This document shows positions 21,238 through 29,512 of a stretch of DNA of 50,680 nucleotides, one piece after another (position 1 is the stretch's first letter; the number at the start of each line of letters is the position of its first letter). This DNA comes from DATMER01 sp035536935 (GTDB taxonomy: Bacteria > Acidobacteriota > Thermoanaerobaculia > Multivoradales > UBA5704). The notes under the pieces are model-generated. The model worked only from the letters and a program-made list of their open reading frames with translations. It did no database searches and had not been told where the DNA came from. The stretch covers positions 1-50,680 of the forward strand of contig DATLNC010000095.1 of the NCBI GenBank assembly GCA_035536935.1, read 5' to 3'. The position numbers were made by a program, and so were the translations under genes.

Positions 21238-21797
21238 GGGGCCAGGAGGCTCCGGTCCGGACGCATCGGCTGGCTCAGGTCGAGATGGCCGAAGGTGACG
21301 CGCTGGAAGCCGTTCCAGAGCAGCGCGACCCGCTGCACCTCGGGGACGTTGAGGCAGATCGAGTCGACGACGCTGTAGATCCGCTGGATCTCCTCGGTCG
21401 CCCCCGAGGAGGGCGGCTCGGGGTGGCCGTCCCAGACGAGGTCGAGGTAGATGACGTCGTCCACGAGCAGCACCGAGCCCAGCCTTACCCCCTGGGGAAA
21501 CGGCTTGTAGAGGTTCTGCGCCTTGGGGCCGGCGAGGAGACCCTGGACGATCTTGCGCGCGCGGTCGCGGGGGGACTCGGTGACCTGCAGCTCGCGGCGC
21601 TCGCCGGCGATCCGGCCGCCATCCGCCGGGAAGTAGAGGATGAACTGGGCCGGGGCGACCGGCCCGCCGGTCTCCTCGACGCTCCCCCTCTGCGTCCCGG
21701 GCTGCCCGCTCCGCCCCGCCAGCAGCCACCAGGTGAGGCCGCCGACGAGGAGGAGGAGCGCTGCGCCGAGGACGAGCCCCGCCGCGCGCCGGCTCAT
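21234..21797 (-). CDS. Membrane-anchored GerMN-domain protein
   Basis: 187 residues. The N-terminus MSRRAAGLVLGAALLLLVGG is a membrane anchor or uncleaved signal. A short Gly/Pro linker leads to a GerMN domain: FILYFPADGGRIAGERREL, RKIVQGLLAGP, PFPQGVRLGSVLLVDDVIYLDLV and ICLNVPEVQRVALLWNG. This domain occurs in the spore germination protein GerM and in many non-sporulating envelope proteins. The operon places it with cell-wall enzymes, so it probably acts at the peptidoglycan. ATGA overlap with the amidase gene, GTGA overlap with murI. Confidence 0.88.
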   Translation of the reverse strand: MSRRAAGLVLGAALLLLVGGLTWWLLAGRSGQPGTQRGSVEETGGPVAPAQFILYFPADGGRIAGERRELQVTESPRDRARKIVQGLLAGPKAQNLYKPFPQGVRLGSVLLVDDVIYLDLVWDGHPEPPSSGATEEIQRIYSVVDSICLNVPEVQRVALLWNGFQRVTFGHLDLSQPMRPDRSLLAP

Positions 21798-23434
21798 GGC
21801 GTTCCGGGTCCTCCGGGCTGCGGAGAGGGAGAGGGTGTTGCGGGAGGCTGGCCCGGCGCGGCTCCGGGCGCCGCGCCTCCGGAGGGAGGTACCGCCGGGA
21901 GCGTCGGATCGGGCCGGTGTTCCACCAGGGCCTTGTAGCGCTGGACGGCCCGGGCCAGGGCGCCGACCAGGTTGGCGCGGTACTCGGGGTCCTGCAGCTT
22001 CTTCTCCTCGTCCGGGTTGCTCAGGAACCCGAGCTCGACGAGGATGGCCGGCATGGCCGCGCCCTTGAGCACGCGGAACGGCGCCTGCTTGACGCCGCGG
22101 TCGCGGAGCTGGAGGGTCTGGTTGAGCTCCCCCTGCACGAGCTTGGCGAAGCGCTGGCTCTCGGCCATGTGATGGCTCTGCGCCAGGTCCCAGAGGATGA
22201 GCTCGAGGTCTTCCATCGCCTGCGGGTCCGCCGGGGCCCCGCCGGGAGCCGGCGCCGGGTCGGTGTTCTCGGCCGCAGCAGCCTTGGCGGCGGTCGCATC
22301 CGTGGCCTCGGCGCTCAGGAAGTAGGTCTCGGTGCCGTAGGCGCCCGCGCCGAGCGACGAGTTCAGATGAATGGAGATGAACAGGTCGGCCTTGTTCTGG
22401 TTGGCGATGGCCGTCCGGTTGTCGTGCGGGACGTTGCCGTCCTCGTTGCGCGTGAGGATGACGCGGATTCCGGACTGCTCCAGGCGGGCTTCCAGGTCGC
22501 GGGCGAGGGTGAGCGTCAGCTCCTTTTCCTGGATGCCGCTGGGTCCGATGGCGCCGGTCTCGGTGCCGCCGTGGCCGGGATCGATGACGACGGTGCGCAG
22601 GCCCGGCGCCTCCCGGGGCCGTTCCATCGTCGGCGTCGGGACGTCCACGGAGGACGGCTGGTGGACGTCGAGCACGATCCGGAACGGGTTTTCGAGGACG
22701 TAGCTCTGGACTTCCGCCCCGGGCATGAGCAGGACGCGCACCTGCTCCGGCGTGATGGCGACCTCGCGCACCAGCGGATCGACGATCAGGGGGCGCTGGA
22801 ACGGCACGGCCAGACGGTCGGCGATCATCTGCACGTGGACTTCGCCGGTCTGCCTCTCGATCCGGTAGCGCGGCACCTCGGCGAACTGGAGCACCACCGT
22901 GGTGATCCCCTGCTGGTGGACCACGTCGGTGAGCACCGACAGCTCGCGGGCGCCGCGGCGGGTGATGAGGAGGCGCGAGGCCTCGGGCCGCCACTCGAAG
23001 GAGAAGCCGAGGAGGTCGCCCCAGGTCTTGCGCAGGAAGTCGAGCGGGACCAGGATGGCGCCTTCGCCGCGCACCGGCGGCTGGGTGAGCGAGACCAGCG
23101 TCTCGCCGACCGTGATGATGGCGCTGCCGAGGCCGAGCACCACGTCGGTCTGTTCGATGCGCAGCGTGATGCTCTCGCCGGACTCCTCCGCGATGACCTC
23201 GCCGCCGAGGCGCTGGGCCAGGGGCTCCAGGGCGACGAGCGGCCCGGACGGGTTGATGGTCACCGGGACCGGGATGTCCTGGCCGTCGAGGGCGACGGTC
23301 GGGGTGCGGTTCGGTTCCCCGCCGAGCGGCGCCGGCGGGCCCGGGGGCACCGGCAGCTGGAATGCGGCGACGAGCACGAAGACGAGCAGGAGGCCGGCGA
23401 GCGCCGGGACACCACGGAGACGACTCTGTTTCAC
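21794..23434 (-). CDS. N-acetylmuramoyl-L-alanine amidase (Amidase_3) with AMIN domain
   Basis: 546 residues. Cleaves the amide bond between MurNAc and the stem peptide in the periplasm. The N-terminus (GTG at 23434) has a signal/anchor (VPALAGLLLVFVLVAAFQLP). Residues about 45-140 look like a copper-amine-oxidase-N/stalk domain (VALEPLAQRLGGEVIAEESG), and about 165-260 are an AMIN domain (VVLQFAEVPRYRIERQTGEV). The catalytic domain has zinc motifs VVIDPGHGGTETGAIG, QEKELTLTLARDL and LFISIHLNSS, plus AILVELGFLSNPDEE. The tail is Pro/Gly-rich. Upstream in-frame residues before the GTG are not coding-like. It heads the operon with GerMN and murI. Confidence 0.93.
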   Translation of the reverse strand: MKQSRLRGVPALAGLLLVFVLVAAFQLPVPPGPPAPLGGEPNRTPTVALDGQDIPVPVTINPSGPLVALEPLAQRLGGEVIAEESGESITLRIEQTDVVLGLGSAIITVGETLVSLTQPPVRGEGAILVPLDFLRKTWGDLLGFSFEWRPEASRLLITRRGARELSVLTDVVHQQGITTVVLQFAEVPRYRIERQTGEVHVQMIADRLAVPFQRPLIVDPLVREVAITPEQVRVLLMPGAEVQSYVLENPFRIVLDVHQPSSVDVPTPTMERPREAPGLRTVVIDPGHGGTETGAIGPSGIQEKELTLTLARDLEARLEQSGIRVILTRNEDGNVPHDNRTAIANQNKADLFISIHLNSSLGAGAYGTETYFLSAEATDATAAKAAAAENTDPAPAPGGAPADPQAMEDLELILWDLAQSHHMAESQRFAKLVQGELNQTLQLRDRGVKQAPFRVLKGAAMPAILVELGFLSNPDEEKKLQDPEYRANLVGALARAVQRYKALVEHRPDPTLPAVPPSGGAAPGAAPGQPPATPSPSPQPGGPGTP

Positions 23435-23476
23435 GCCGCAGAGGATACCACCCCCCTCGGACTTTGAAAGTCCCTC

Positions 23477-23512
23477 TCCGAATGTGCTCCGAATGTCTCC
23501 GGATGCAATAAT
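23477..23512 (+). promoter_or_regulatory. Three helically spaced direct repeats next to a -10-like box
   Basis: TCCGAATGT at 23477, TCCGAATGT at 23488 and TCCGGATG at 23498 are spaced 11 and 10 bp, one helical turn. AATAAT follows at 23507-23512, upstream of the VOC gene start at 23544 and between it and the divergent amidase gene. No -35 lies at normal distance, which would suit an activator-dependent promoter. Confidence 0.4.
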
Positions 23513-23543
23513 GCGGTGCCTTACCAAGGGGGGAGATACCGAG

Positions 23544-23939
23544 ATGGAGATCCGGCAGTTTCGAGTAGTGATCCGCACGCGGTCCTTCGAACGCGCCCTG
23601 CGTTTCTACGGGGATTCCCTGTCCCTGCCGCGCCTCCAGAACTGGGACCGCGAGGACGGCCGGGGCGCGCTCTTCCAGGCCGGCTCCGGCGTGATCGAGG
23701 TGCTCGGCCGCCCGGCCGGCGAAGAGGAAGGCCGCCAGGACGAGACCTTCGAGTACCAGGGGCCGCAGCACAAGATGTCGCTGGTGATGGTGGTCGGCTC
23801 GGCCGAGCAGGCGTACGCGGAGTGCCACTTCCGCGACAAGAACATCCCCGGCGGCCTGCGCAAGGACGACGAGGGCAACCTGATCTTCGAGACCCACGAC
23901 CCGGACGGGGTGCGGGTCATCTTCCTGCAGAAGGACTGA
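23544..23939 (+). CDS. VOC-superfamily (glyoxalase/bleomycin-resistance fold) protein
   Basis: 131 residues. Paired beta-alpha-beta modules: IRQFRVVIRTRSFERALRFY opens the first, and NLIFETHDPDGVRVIFLQK closes the second with the D-PDG-x-x-V/I-x-F motif common to VOC domains. The glutamate in IFET and a charged residue in the first strand may bind metal. Substrate unknown. GGGGGAGATACCGAG precedes the ATG at 23544. It is divergent from the amidase operon and ends 6 nt before the convergent cyclase gene stop. Confidence 0.88.
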   Translation: MEIRQFRVVIRTRSFERALRFYGDSLSLPRLQNWDREDGRGALFQAGSGVIEVLGRPAGEEEGRQDETFEYQGPQHKMSLVMVVGSAEQAYAECHFRDKNIPGGLRKDDEGNLIFETHDPDGVRVIFLQKD

Positions 23940-23945
23940 GCCTCT

Positions 23946-25604
23946 CTACTGGGACAGGACGCCGGCGCCCTGCCAGTTGACGCGGTAGACGGCGACGGCG
24001 TTGGCCTTGCCCTTGAGGGGGAGCGGCTCGAGGTTCTCGCCGGGCGGCGGGGTGGCGAGCTCGCGGAAGAGCGGCTCGGCGATGAGGATCTCGCCGGGGC
24101 CGGCCTCGGAGCAGAGGCGGTCCGCCGTGTTGACCGCGTCCCCGATCACCGTGTACTCCAGCCGCCGCTCGCTGCCGATGTTGCCCGCGAACACGTCGCC
24201 GAGGCTGATCCCGATCCCCACCGAGAGCTGCGGCCGGCCCTTGCGGCTCCATTCGTCGTTGAGGCGCTGGAGCGCGAGCTGCATGGCGACCGCGGCGCGG
24301 GTGGCGCGGTCCGGGTCGTCGTCGTGCGCGATCGGCGCTCCCCAGAGCGCCATCAGCGCGTCGCCGATGAACTTGTCGAGCGTGCCGCCGTTCTCGAAGA
24401 CGATCTCCACCATGACGGTGAAGAACTCGGTCAGGAGCGTCGCGATCTCGTCCGGGTTCATGGCTTCGGAGAGCGAGGTGAAGCCGCGGATGTCGGCGAA
24501 GAGCACGGTCACCCGGCGCCTGGAGCCGCCGAGCTGCACCGAGCCCTCCTGGGCGGCGATCTGCTCGGCCAGGTCGGGGGCGAAGTAGCGCTGAAAGTTG
24601 GAGAGGACGACCGCCTCCCGCCGCGCGCGCTCGATCAGGCGGCTGTTCTCCAGGGAGACCGCGGCCATGCCGGAGAAGGCGGCGAGGAACTCGAGGTCCT
24701 CCTCCCCGAAGGAGTGGGTGGCGCCGAGGTTGTCGAGATAGATCAGGCCGAGCATCGTCCCCTGGCTTCCCAGGAGCGGCGCGCAGAGGGCGCTCTTCAC
24801 CTCGTGGTGGAGGATGGTGCCGTCGCCGGCCAGGTCGACCGGCACGTTTTCCAGGAGCAGTCCGACGCGCTCCTTGACCACCTTGCGGGCGATGGCGCTG
24901 GGCACGCGCCAGGGCTCGGGCTTCTCTCCCTGATGCTCCCCCTGATGCTCGCGGTGGCGGGAGATCCGCGGCAGCAGCTCGCCTTCGTCGCCGGAGAGCA
25001 GGATGGCGACGCGGTCCACGCTCATCACCTGGAACGTGAGGCCCACGATCCGCTCGAGCAGGCGGTCGATGTCGGACTGGCCCGACAGCTCCTTGGCGAT
25101 GTCGATGAGGAGCTCGAGCTTGCGCTCCTGCCGGTCGGCGGGGGACTGGCCGGCGATGCGCAGCCGGGAGGTGCCCTGGGCGGTTTCGGAGAGCTTTTCC
25201 GAGATGTTGGCCGTGCCGCGGATGGGCATCAGGCGCAGGATCGTAGCGTCGAGGGGGAGGTCCTCGCCCGTGCCGGTCGCACCGAACAGTCCCGGGGTGA
25301 CGATGGCGGTGGGCTCTTCCTCGCGGACCTCGAAGGCGACCTTCCCGAAAGCCAGACGGGAGCCGGGGGGCGCGACGCCGTCCCAGACCCGCTGGCCGTT
25401 CAAGAAGGTGCCGTTGGTGGAGGCGAGGTCGCGCACCCGGACCCCCTCGCTGCCCGGGGCCACGTCGATCTCGGCGTGCTGGCGCGAGACAGTGGGATCG
25501 TTGAGCGAGAGGTCGCAGGCCACCGACCGCCCCACGATCATGGGACGGCCGCTTGCAATCGGGACCGACAGCTGTCCCTCGATGGCGACCAGCTTCCAGG
25601 GCAT
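23946..25604 (-). CDS. FHA-GAF-adenylate cyclase (class III)
   Basis: 552 residues, three domains. An N-terminal FHA phosphothreonine-binding domain (residues about 20-95: IVGRSVACDLSLNDPTVSRQ, DLASTNGTFLNG). A GAF sensor domain (about 175-335: ELSGQSDIDRLLERIVGLTF, SALCAPLLG). A class III cyclase domain (about 365-545: VTVLFADIRGFTSLSE with metal Asp, LDKFIGDALMALWG with second Asp and adenine-selecting Lys, YTVIGDAVNTADRL). The Lys/Thr pair favours ATP, so cAMP is the predicted product. Cytoplasmic; it couples a phosphorylated partner and a small ligand to cAMP output. It stands alone on its strand. Confidence 0.93.
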   Translation of the reverse strand: MPWKLVAIEGQLSVPIASGRPMIVGRSVACDLSLNDPTVSRQHAEIDVAPGSEGVRVRDLASTNGTFLNGQRVWDGVAPPGSRLAFGKVAFEVREEEPTAIVTPGLFGATGTGEDLPLDATILRLMPIRGTANISEKLSETAQGTSRLRIAGQSPADRQERKLELLIDIAKELSGQSDIDRLLERIVGLTFQVMSVDRVAILLSGDEGELLPRISRHREHQGEHQGEKPEPWRVPSAIARKVVKERVGLLLENVPVDLAGDGTILHHEVKSALCAPLLGSQGTMLGLIYLDNLGATHSFGEEDLEFLAAFSGMAAVSLENSRLIERARREAVVLSNFQRYFAPDLAEQIAAQEGSVQLGGSRRRVTVLFADIRGFTSLSEAMNPDEIATLLTEFFTVMVEIVFENGGTLDKFIGDALMALWGAPIAHDDDPDRATRAAVAMQLALQRLNDEWSRKGRPQLSVGIGISLGDVFAGNIGSERRLEYTVIGDAVNTADRLCSEAGPGEILIAEPLFRELATPPPGENLEPLPLKGKANAVAVYRVNWQGAGVLSQ

Positions 25605-25681
25605 CCGAGACCTCGCGCGGAGAGTTCCGCAAAGGGTACGGTACTACATTGAAAGGCGCGGCGGACCGGAATAAAGCCGGG

Positions 25682-25711
25682 TTGAACCCCCGTTTGGAGG
25701 TGTGCTACCCT
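25682..25711 (+). promoter_or_regulatory. Possible promoter of tRNA-Glu
   Basis: TTGAAC at 25682-25687, 18-bp spacer, TACCCT at 25706-25711, about 38 bp before the tRNA. Weak match but correctly placed; no better candidate is seen in the gap. Confidence 0.35.
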
Positions 25712-25748
25712 ACGCCCGTTCGTTGGGCTGGGTTGCCGACGGACATGT

Positions 25749-25824
25749 GGCGCATTCGTCTAGGGGTCCAGGACGCCGGCCTCTCACGCCGGTAACACGG
25801 GTTCGAATCCCGTATGCGCTACCA
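25749..25824 (+). tRNA. tRNA-Glu (anticodon CTC)
   Basis: 76 nt with encoded CCA. Acceptor GGCGCAT pairs with ATGCGCT (first pair G-U wobble). The anticodon stem CCGGC/GCCGG encloses CT-CTC-AC, giving anticodon CTC for GAG codons. The T arm is ACGGG-TTCGAAT-CCCGT. The D arm (GTCTAGGGGTCCAGGAC) matches the bacterial tRNA-Glu pattern. Confidence 0.97.
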
Positions 25825-25885
25825 ACCTCCTGCTCCCACGTTTCAAAGCCCCTCGTACTTTCCTCCGATGCAGTAGAATCGTGAT

Positions 25886-26164
25886 GTGGAAATCCGTTTT
25901 TACGTCGACCCGGAAACTGGGGAGCCTCACATCTATGGCCACAACGTGAGTGAGGAGGAGGTGGCGGACGTGCTTCGTCGGCCGGGGGAGGACCGCCCCG
26001 GAGACGACGGTGCTCGGATTGCAGTAGGGCAGACAGAGACCGGGCGGCACTTGAGGGTTGTCTATGTTCCCGACCCGGTTCCCCAGAGCGTATTCGTCAT
26101 AACGGCGTATGATCTAGTAGGCAAGCCGCTGGCAGCCTACCGCCGCCGGAGGAGACGAAAGTGA
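25886..26164 (+). CDS. BrnT/DUF4258-like putative toxin of a toxin-antitoxin pair
   Basis: 92 residues from GTG. The sequence HIYGHNVSEEEVADVLRRPG ... IAVGQTETGRHLRVVYVPD ... VFVITAYDLVGKPLAAYRRR has the order of RelE-like BrnT/DUF4258 proteins: a helix after HxVxEEEVxEVL, a G-x-T-x-x-G-R-x-L-x-V-V strand pair, and V-x-T-A near the basic C-terminus. Such proteins are ribosome-dependent RNases. It overlaps the next gene by 4 nt (GTGA), the usual arrangement for two-gene TA modules. No strong ribosome-binding site is visible. Family call moderate; function inferred. Confidence 0.7.
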   Translation: MEIRFYVDPETGEPHIYGHNVSEEEVADVLRRPGEDRPGDDGARIAVGQTETGRHLRVVYVPDPVPQSVFVITAYDLVGKPLAAYRRRRRRK

Positions 26165-26358
26165 AGCACAACAAATTTCCCCCAGGCTGGGACGAGGAGC
26201 GAGTCAGTGGGGTCCTCGCTCACTACGAAGAGCAGACCGAGGCCGAGGCGGTTGCGGAGGACGAAGCCGCCCTCGAAGACCGGACCCAGACGGTCATGGA
26301 GATTCCCACGGAGCTGGTGCCGGCTGTCCGGGAGCTCATCGCCCGTCTCGGACGCTAG
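26161..26358 (+). CDS. Putative antitoxin partner (65 residues)
   Basis: Acidic small protein starting at GTG 26161 inside the toxin-like gene's stop. It begins KHNKFPPGWDEERVSGVLAH, continues with an acidic helix (EEQTEAEAVAEDEAALEDR), and ends TVMEIPTELVPAVRELIARL, a short strand-helix that looks like a minimal DNA-binding or dimerisation element. I know this 'KFPxGWDEERVxxVLxHYE' pattern as a recurrent partner of small RelE/BrnT-like proteins. It presumably neutralises the upstream product and autoregulates the pair. Confidence 0.7.
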   Translation: MKHNKFPPGWDEERVSGVLAHYEEQTEAEAVAEDEAALEDRTQTVMEIPTELVPAVRELIARLGR

Positions 26359-26438
26359 TGACTGTCTGCCCCGGCTGGCTGGCCCCAGGCCCGGGCCTCC
26401 CGCAGCCAAGCTAGGACGGAGTTCCGATTTACACGCAG

Positions 26439-27470
26439 TTGGTCTACCAACCCGCCTTGCAAGTCCCTCTTTCAGTTCTCGACCTCTCGCCGATCCTCGA
26501 AGGCGGTGACGCCGCTCAGGCTTTCCGCAACACGCTCAGCCTCGCGCAACACGCGGAGCAGTGGGGTTACAACCGCTACTGGCTGGCCGAGCACCACAAC
26601 ATGCCGGGCATCGCCAGCGCGGCCACGTCGGTGGTGATCGGGCATGTGGCTGGCGGCACTTCGACGATCCGGGTCGGCGCGGGCGGCATCATGCTGCCGA
26701 ATCACTCGCCGCTGGTGATCGCCGAGCAGTTCGGCACGCTCGCGTCGCTCTTCCCGGGACGCATCGATCTCGGCCTGGGGCGCGCCCCGGGCACGGACCC
26801 GGTCACCACACGGGCGCTCCGGCGGCTCGATGCCGACACCTTCCCCCAGGACGTGCTCGAGCTCATGGCTTACTTCCGGACCCCCCAGCCGGGCCAGATG
26901 GTGCAGGCCGTTCCCGGAGCCGGCCTGGACGTGCCGGTCTGGATCCTGGGCTCCAGCCTTTTCGGCGCGCAGCTCGCCGCGGCGCTCGGCCTCCCCTACG
27001 CCTTCGCCTCGCACTTCGCGCCGGCCCAGATGATGGAAGCCGTCGAGGTCTACCGCCGCTCGTTCCGCCCTTCGGAGCAGCTCGAACGGCCGTACGTCAT
27101 GCTCGGAGTCAACGTCTTCGCGGCGGACACCGAGGAGGAGGCCCGGCGGCTCATGACCTCGGTGCAGCAGGCCTGGGTGCAACTGCGCCGCGGCCGTCCA
27201 ACCCCCCTGCCGCCGCCGATCGAAGGCTACGAGAGCCGGCTGACCGTGCCGGAGCGGGCGACTCTCGAGCAGGCGCTTGCCTGCTCGGTCATCGGTACGC
27301 CGGAGATGGTCCGCCAGGGGCTGGAAGCCTTCGCGGAGCGCACCGGCGCCGACGAGCTCATGGTCGTGTCCCAGATCTACGACCACGCCGCGCGGCTGCG
27401 TTCCTACGAGATCGCGGCGGAGGCCGGCCGCCCGCGCGGGCCGGTGGGGGCGAGCCGCGATTTCAGGTAG
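26439..27470 (+). CDS. LLM-class (luciferase-like) flavin-dependent oxidoreductase
   Basis: 343 residues if the TTG at 26439 is used. A second TTG at 26457 would give the common VPLSVLDLSPI beginning; neither has a good ribosome-binding site. TIM-barrel bacterial luciferase fold: NRYWLAEHHNMPGIASAATS, RVGAGGIMLPNHSPLVIAEQ, FPGRIDLGLGRAPGTDP and VWILGSSLFGAQLAAALGLP. These are the hallmarks of the subgroup with short N-termini that use FMN. It probably oxidises a small organic substrate; the natural one is unknown. Single gene, followed 60 nt later by the sensor-kinase operon. Confidence 0.9.
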   Translation: MVYQPALQVPLSVLDLSPILEGGDAAQAFRNTLSLAQHAEQWGYNRYWLAEHHNMPGIASAATSVVIGHVAGGTSTIRVGAGGIMLPNHSPLVIAEQFGTLASLFPGRIDLGLGRAPGTDPVTTRALRRLDADTFPQDVLELMAYFRTPQPGQMVQAVPGAGLDVPVWILGSSLFGAQLAAALGLPYAFASHFAPAQMMEAVEVYRRSFRPSEQLERPYVMLGVNVFAADTEEEARRLMTSVQQAWVQLRRGRPTPLPPPIEGYESRLTVPERATLEQALACSVIGTPEMVRQGLEAFAERTGADELMVVSQIYDHAARLRSYEIAAEAGRPRGPVGASRDFR

Positions 27471-27529
27471 GATGGAGGCCGGTGGTCGCGGCCGATCCGG
27501 CGTGAGCCTCGCTACCTGACACTGTCACC

Positions 27530-28267
27530 ATGCACCGATATCGGCTCCCCCAGCTCACCTTGCAGGACATGGCGCTCTGCTGCGGTCACCTGCGCCGGGC
27601 GGGGGACGGCGCCGCCAGCCTGGAGGAGGCCGCGGGGCGCATCACGCGCTTCCTATACGACGAGCTCGCGGACGGCGAGGGGCAGCAGCGCGCGTCCATG
27701 CTCGTCCGCTTCTACAAGACCCATCCGCTGCAGGCACTGGAACCCGGGTTGCAGGTCTTCGCGCGGGAGCTCGCGCAGGAGCGGGCGGAGCTGCCCGGCA
27801 CGACGCGGTGCCTCACGCTCATCTCCACCGTCGGGGACGAGCCCGACTGGTGCTACCGCAACCGGTCCAAGGGGCACAGCGCGATCCCCTTGCCGAGTCG
27901 CGAGGCCGTCGAGCGGCTGCCGATGATCGCCCAGCTCGTAGGACAGCTCGGGATCAGCATCGCTGCCATCGTCCGGCCCGACCCCGCCATCTTCGTGGAC
28001 AGCTTGCAGCACACGTTCAACGTGTTCCACGTGCCGGAGGCCGCGGGTTGCCCCCACATCCCCGCGCAAGAGAGCTTCGTCCTCCGCTACGGCGTGCGCT
28101 CCGTGGTGGGCTTCGGGGGCCTGCTCCCCACGGGCGATCTCTTCGCCGTCATCCTCTTCGCCCGTGTCGCAGTTTCCCGGGAGGCGGCGGAGCTGTTCAA
28201 GCCGCTCGCTCTCGCCGCGAAGCTGGCGGTTCTCCCCTTCGCAAACGGACCTCTTTTCGATGAGTGA
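27530..28267 (+). CDS. Uncharacterised sensory-module protein upstream of a histidine kinase
   Basis: 245 residues, no signal peptide or membrane segment. Conserved-looking features: FLYDELADGEGQQRASMLVR near the start, SFVLRYGVRSVVGFGGLLPT, and a C-terminal stretch GDLFAVILFARVAVSREAAE followed by LFKPLALAAKLAVLPF. I recall this last stretch from uncharacterised proteins fused to or beside PAS-type histidine kinases. Three cysteines lie in the first 100 residues and CPHIP comes late, but there is no classical metal motif. The stop overlaps the kinase start by 8 nt. It is likely the ligand-binding input for that kinase. Confidence 0.75.
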   Translation: MHRYRLPQLTLQDMALCCGHLRRAGDGAASLEEAAGRITRFLYDELADGEGQQRASMLVRFYKTHPLQALEPGLQVFARELAQERAELPGTTRCLTLISTVGDEPDWCYRNRSKGHSAIPLPSREAVERLPMIAQLVGQLGISIAAIVRPDPAIFVDSLQHTFNVFHVPEAAGCPHIPAQESFVLRYGVRSVVGFGGLLPTGDLFAVILFARVAVSREAAELFKPLALAAKLAVLPFANGPLFDE

Positions 28268-29066
28268 GAGGGCTGAGCTCGAAGCCCGCATCGCCGCGCT
28301 CGAGCAACTCCTGGACGTGCAGGAGCGGACCGTGATCGAGCAGGGCGAGCGCCTGGAGCTACAGGCGCGGGAGCTGAAGCGCTCCAACGAGGAGCTGGAG
28401 CGCTTCGCCTACGTCATCTCCCACGACCTGCAGGAGCCTCTGCGCATGGTGTCGAGCTACACTCAGCTCCTCGGCGACCGCTACCGTGGCCGGCTCGACG
28501 ACAAGGCCGACAAGTACATCGAGTACGCGGTGGGCGGCGCCAAGCGCATGCAGCAGCTCATCAACGACCTGCTGGCCTACTCGCGCGTGACGGCCCGCGG
28601 CCGGAACTTCGCCCGGGCACCGCTCGACGAGGTCGTGGACGACGTGCTCGCGGACCTCGAGGTGCTGGTCCGCGAAACCGGTGCCTCGGTGCAGCGCGGA
28701 CGGCTGCCGGTGGTCCTCGGCGATCGCTCGCAGCTGCGCCAGGTGTTCCAGAACCTGGTGTCCAACGCCCTCCACTACCGGCGCGACGGCGAGGCCCCCG
28801 AGGTCGCGATCTCCGCCGCCCGCGAGGGCGACCGCTGGCGTCTGGAAGTGCACGACAACGGCACCGGCATCGACCCCCGCTTCCACGAGCGGATCTTCGT
28901 CATCTTCCAGCGCCTCGACCGCCGGCGCAGCCAGGGCACCGGCATCGGACTCGCCATGTGCAAGAGGATCGTCGAGCACCACGGCGGGCGCATCTGGGTC
29001 GACTCGGCTCCCGGCGCCGGGTCGGCGTTTCATTTCACCCTGCCGGCGGCCGAGGGCGTCGAATGA
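28260..29066 (+). CDS. Cytoplasmic histidine kinase
   Basis: 268 residues. An N-terminal coiled coil (ELEARIAALEQLLDVQERTV) leads into the HisKA domain with phospho-accepting His55 in FAYVISHDLQEPL. The HATPase domain has the N box QNLVSNALHYRR, G1 DNGTGID and G2 GTGIGLAM. It has no transmembrane or PAS segment, so input must come from a partner, most likely the protein encoded just upstream. The SHDLQEPLRMVSSYTQLL type is common in phytochrome-like kinases that signal to stand-alone receivers. ATGA overlap with the receiver gene downstream. Confidence 0.94.
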   Translation: MSERAELEARIAALEQLLDVQERTVIEQGERLELQARELKRSNEELERFAYVISHDLQEPLRMVSSYTQLLGDRYRGRLDDKADKYIEYAVGGAKRMQQLINDLLAYSRVTARGRNFARAPLDEVVDDVLADLEVLVRETGASVQRGRLPVVLGDRSQLRQVFQNLVSNALHYRRDGEAPEVAISAAREGDRWRLEVHDNGTGIDPRFHERIFVIFQRLDRRRSQGTGIGLAMCKRIVEHHGGRIWVDSAPGAGSAFHFTLPAAEGVE

Positions 29067-29512
29067 CGGATTCCGCGCTGCACCCGATCGAGATCCTGCT
29101 GGTGGAGGACAACGAAGGCGACGTCGACCTGACCCGCGAGGCGCTGGCGGAGGCAAAGGTCAGCAACCACCTGCACGTCGCGGAGGACGGGCTCGCGGCA
29201 CTGCGCTTCCTGCGCCGCGAGGAGCCGCACGGCTCCGCGCCCCGGCCGGACCTGATCCTGCTCGATCTGAACCTGCCGCTCATGGACGGGCGCGAGGTGC
29301 TCGCCGAGATCAAGTCCGACCCGCACCTGCGCCAGATACCCGTCGTGGTCCTCACCACCTCCCAGGCCGAGGAGGACATCGTGCGCTCCTACGACCTGCA
29401 CGCCAACTGCTACATCACCAAGCCGGTCGACTTCGAACAGTTCATGAAGGTCGTGCGGTCGGTGCGCGACTTCTGGGTGACGGTCGTCAAGCTGCCGCCG
29501 TCGGGAGTCTAG
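29063..29512 (+). CDS. Single-domain response regulator (Rcp1-like)
   Basis: 149 residues: a receiver domain and nothing else. The acidic pocket is VEDNEGD, the phospho-accepting Asp is in LILLDLNLPLMDGREVL, the switch Thr in VVLTTSQAEEDI, and the Lys in CYITKPVDFEQF. The insertion between helix 2 and strand 3 (REEPHGSAPRPD) is typical of Rcp1-type partners of phytochrome-like kinases. Start overlaps the kinase stop (ATGA), and its stop directly abuts the GTG of the next gene. It should receive phosphate from the upstream kinase. Confidence 0.95.
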   Translation: MTDSALHPIEILLVEDNEGDVDLTREALAEAKVSNHLHVAEDGLAALRFLRREEPHGSAPRPDLILLDLNLPLMDGREVLAEIKSDPHLRQIPVVVLTTSQAEEDIVRSYDLHANCYITKPVDFEQFMKVVRSVRDFWVTVVKLPPSGV

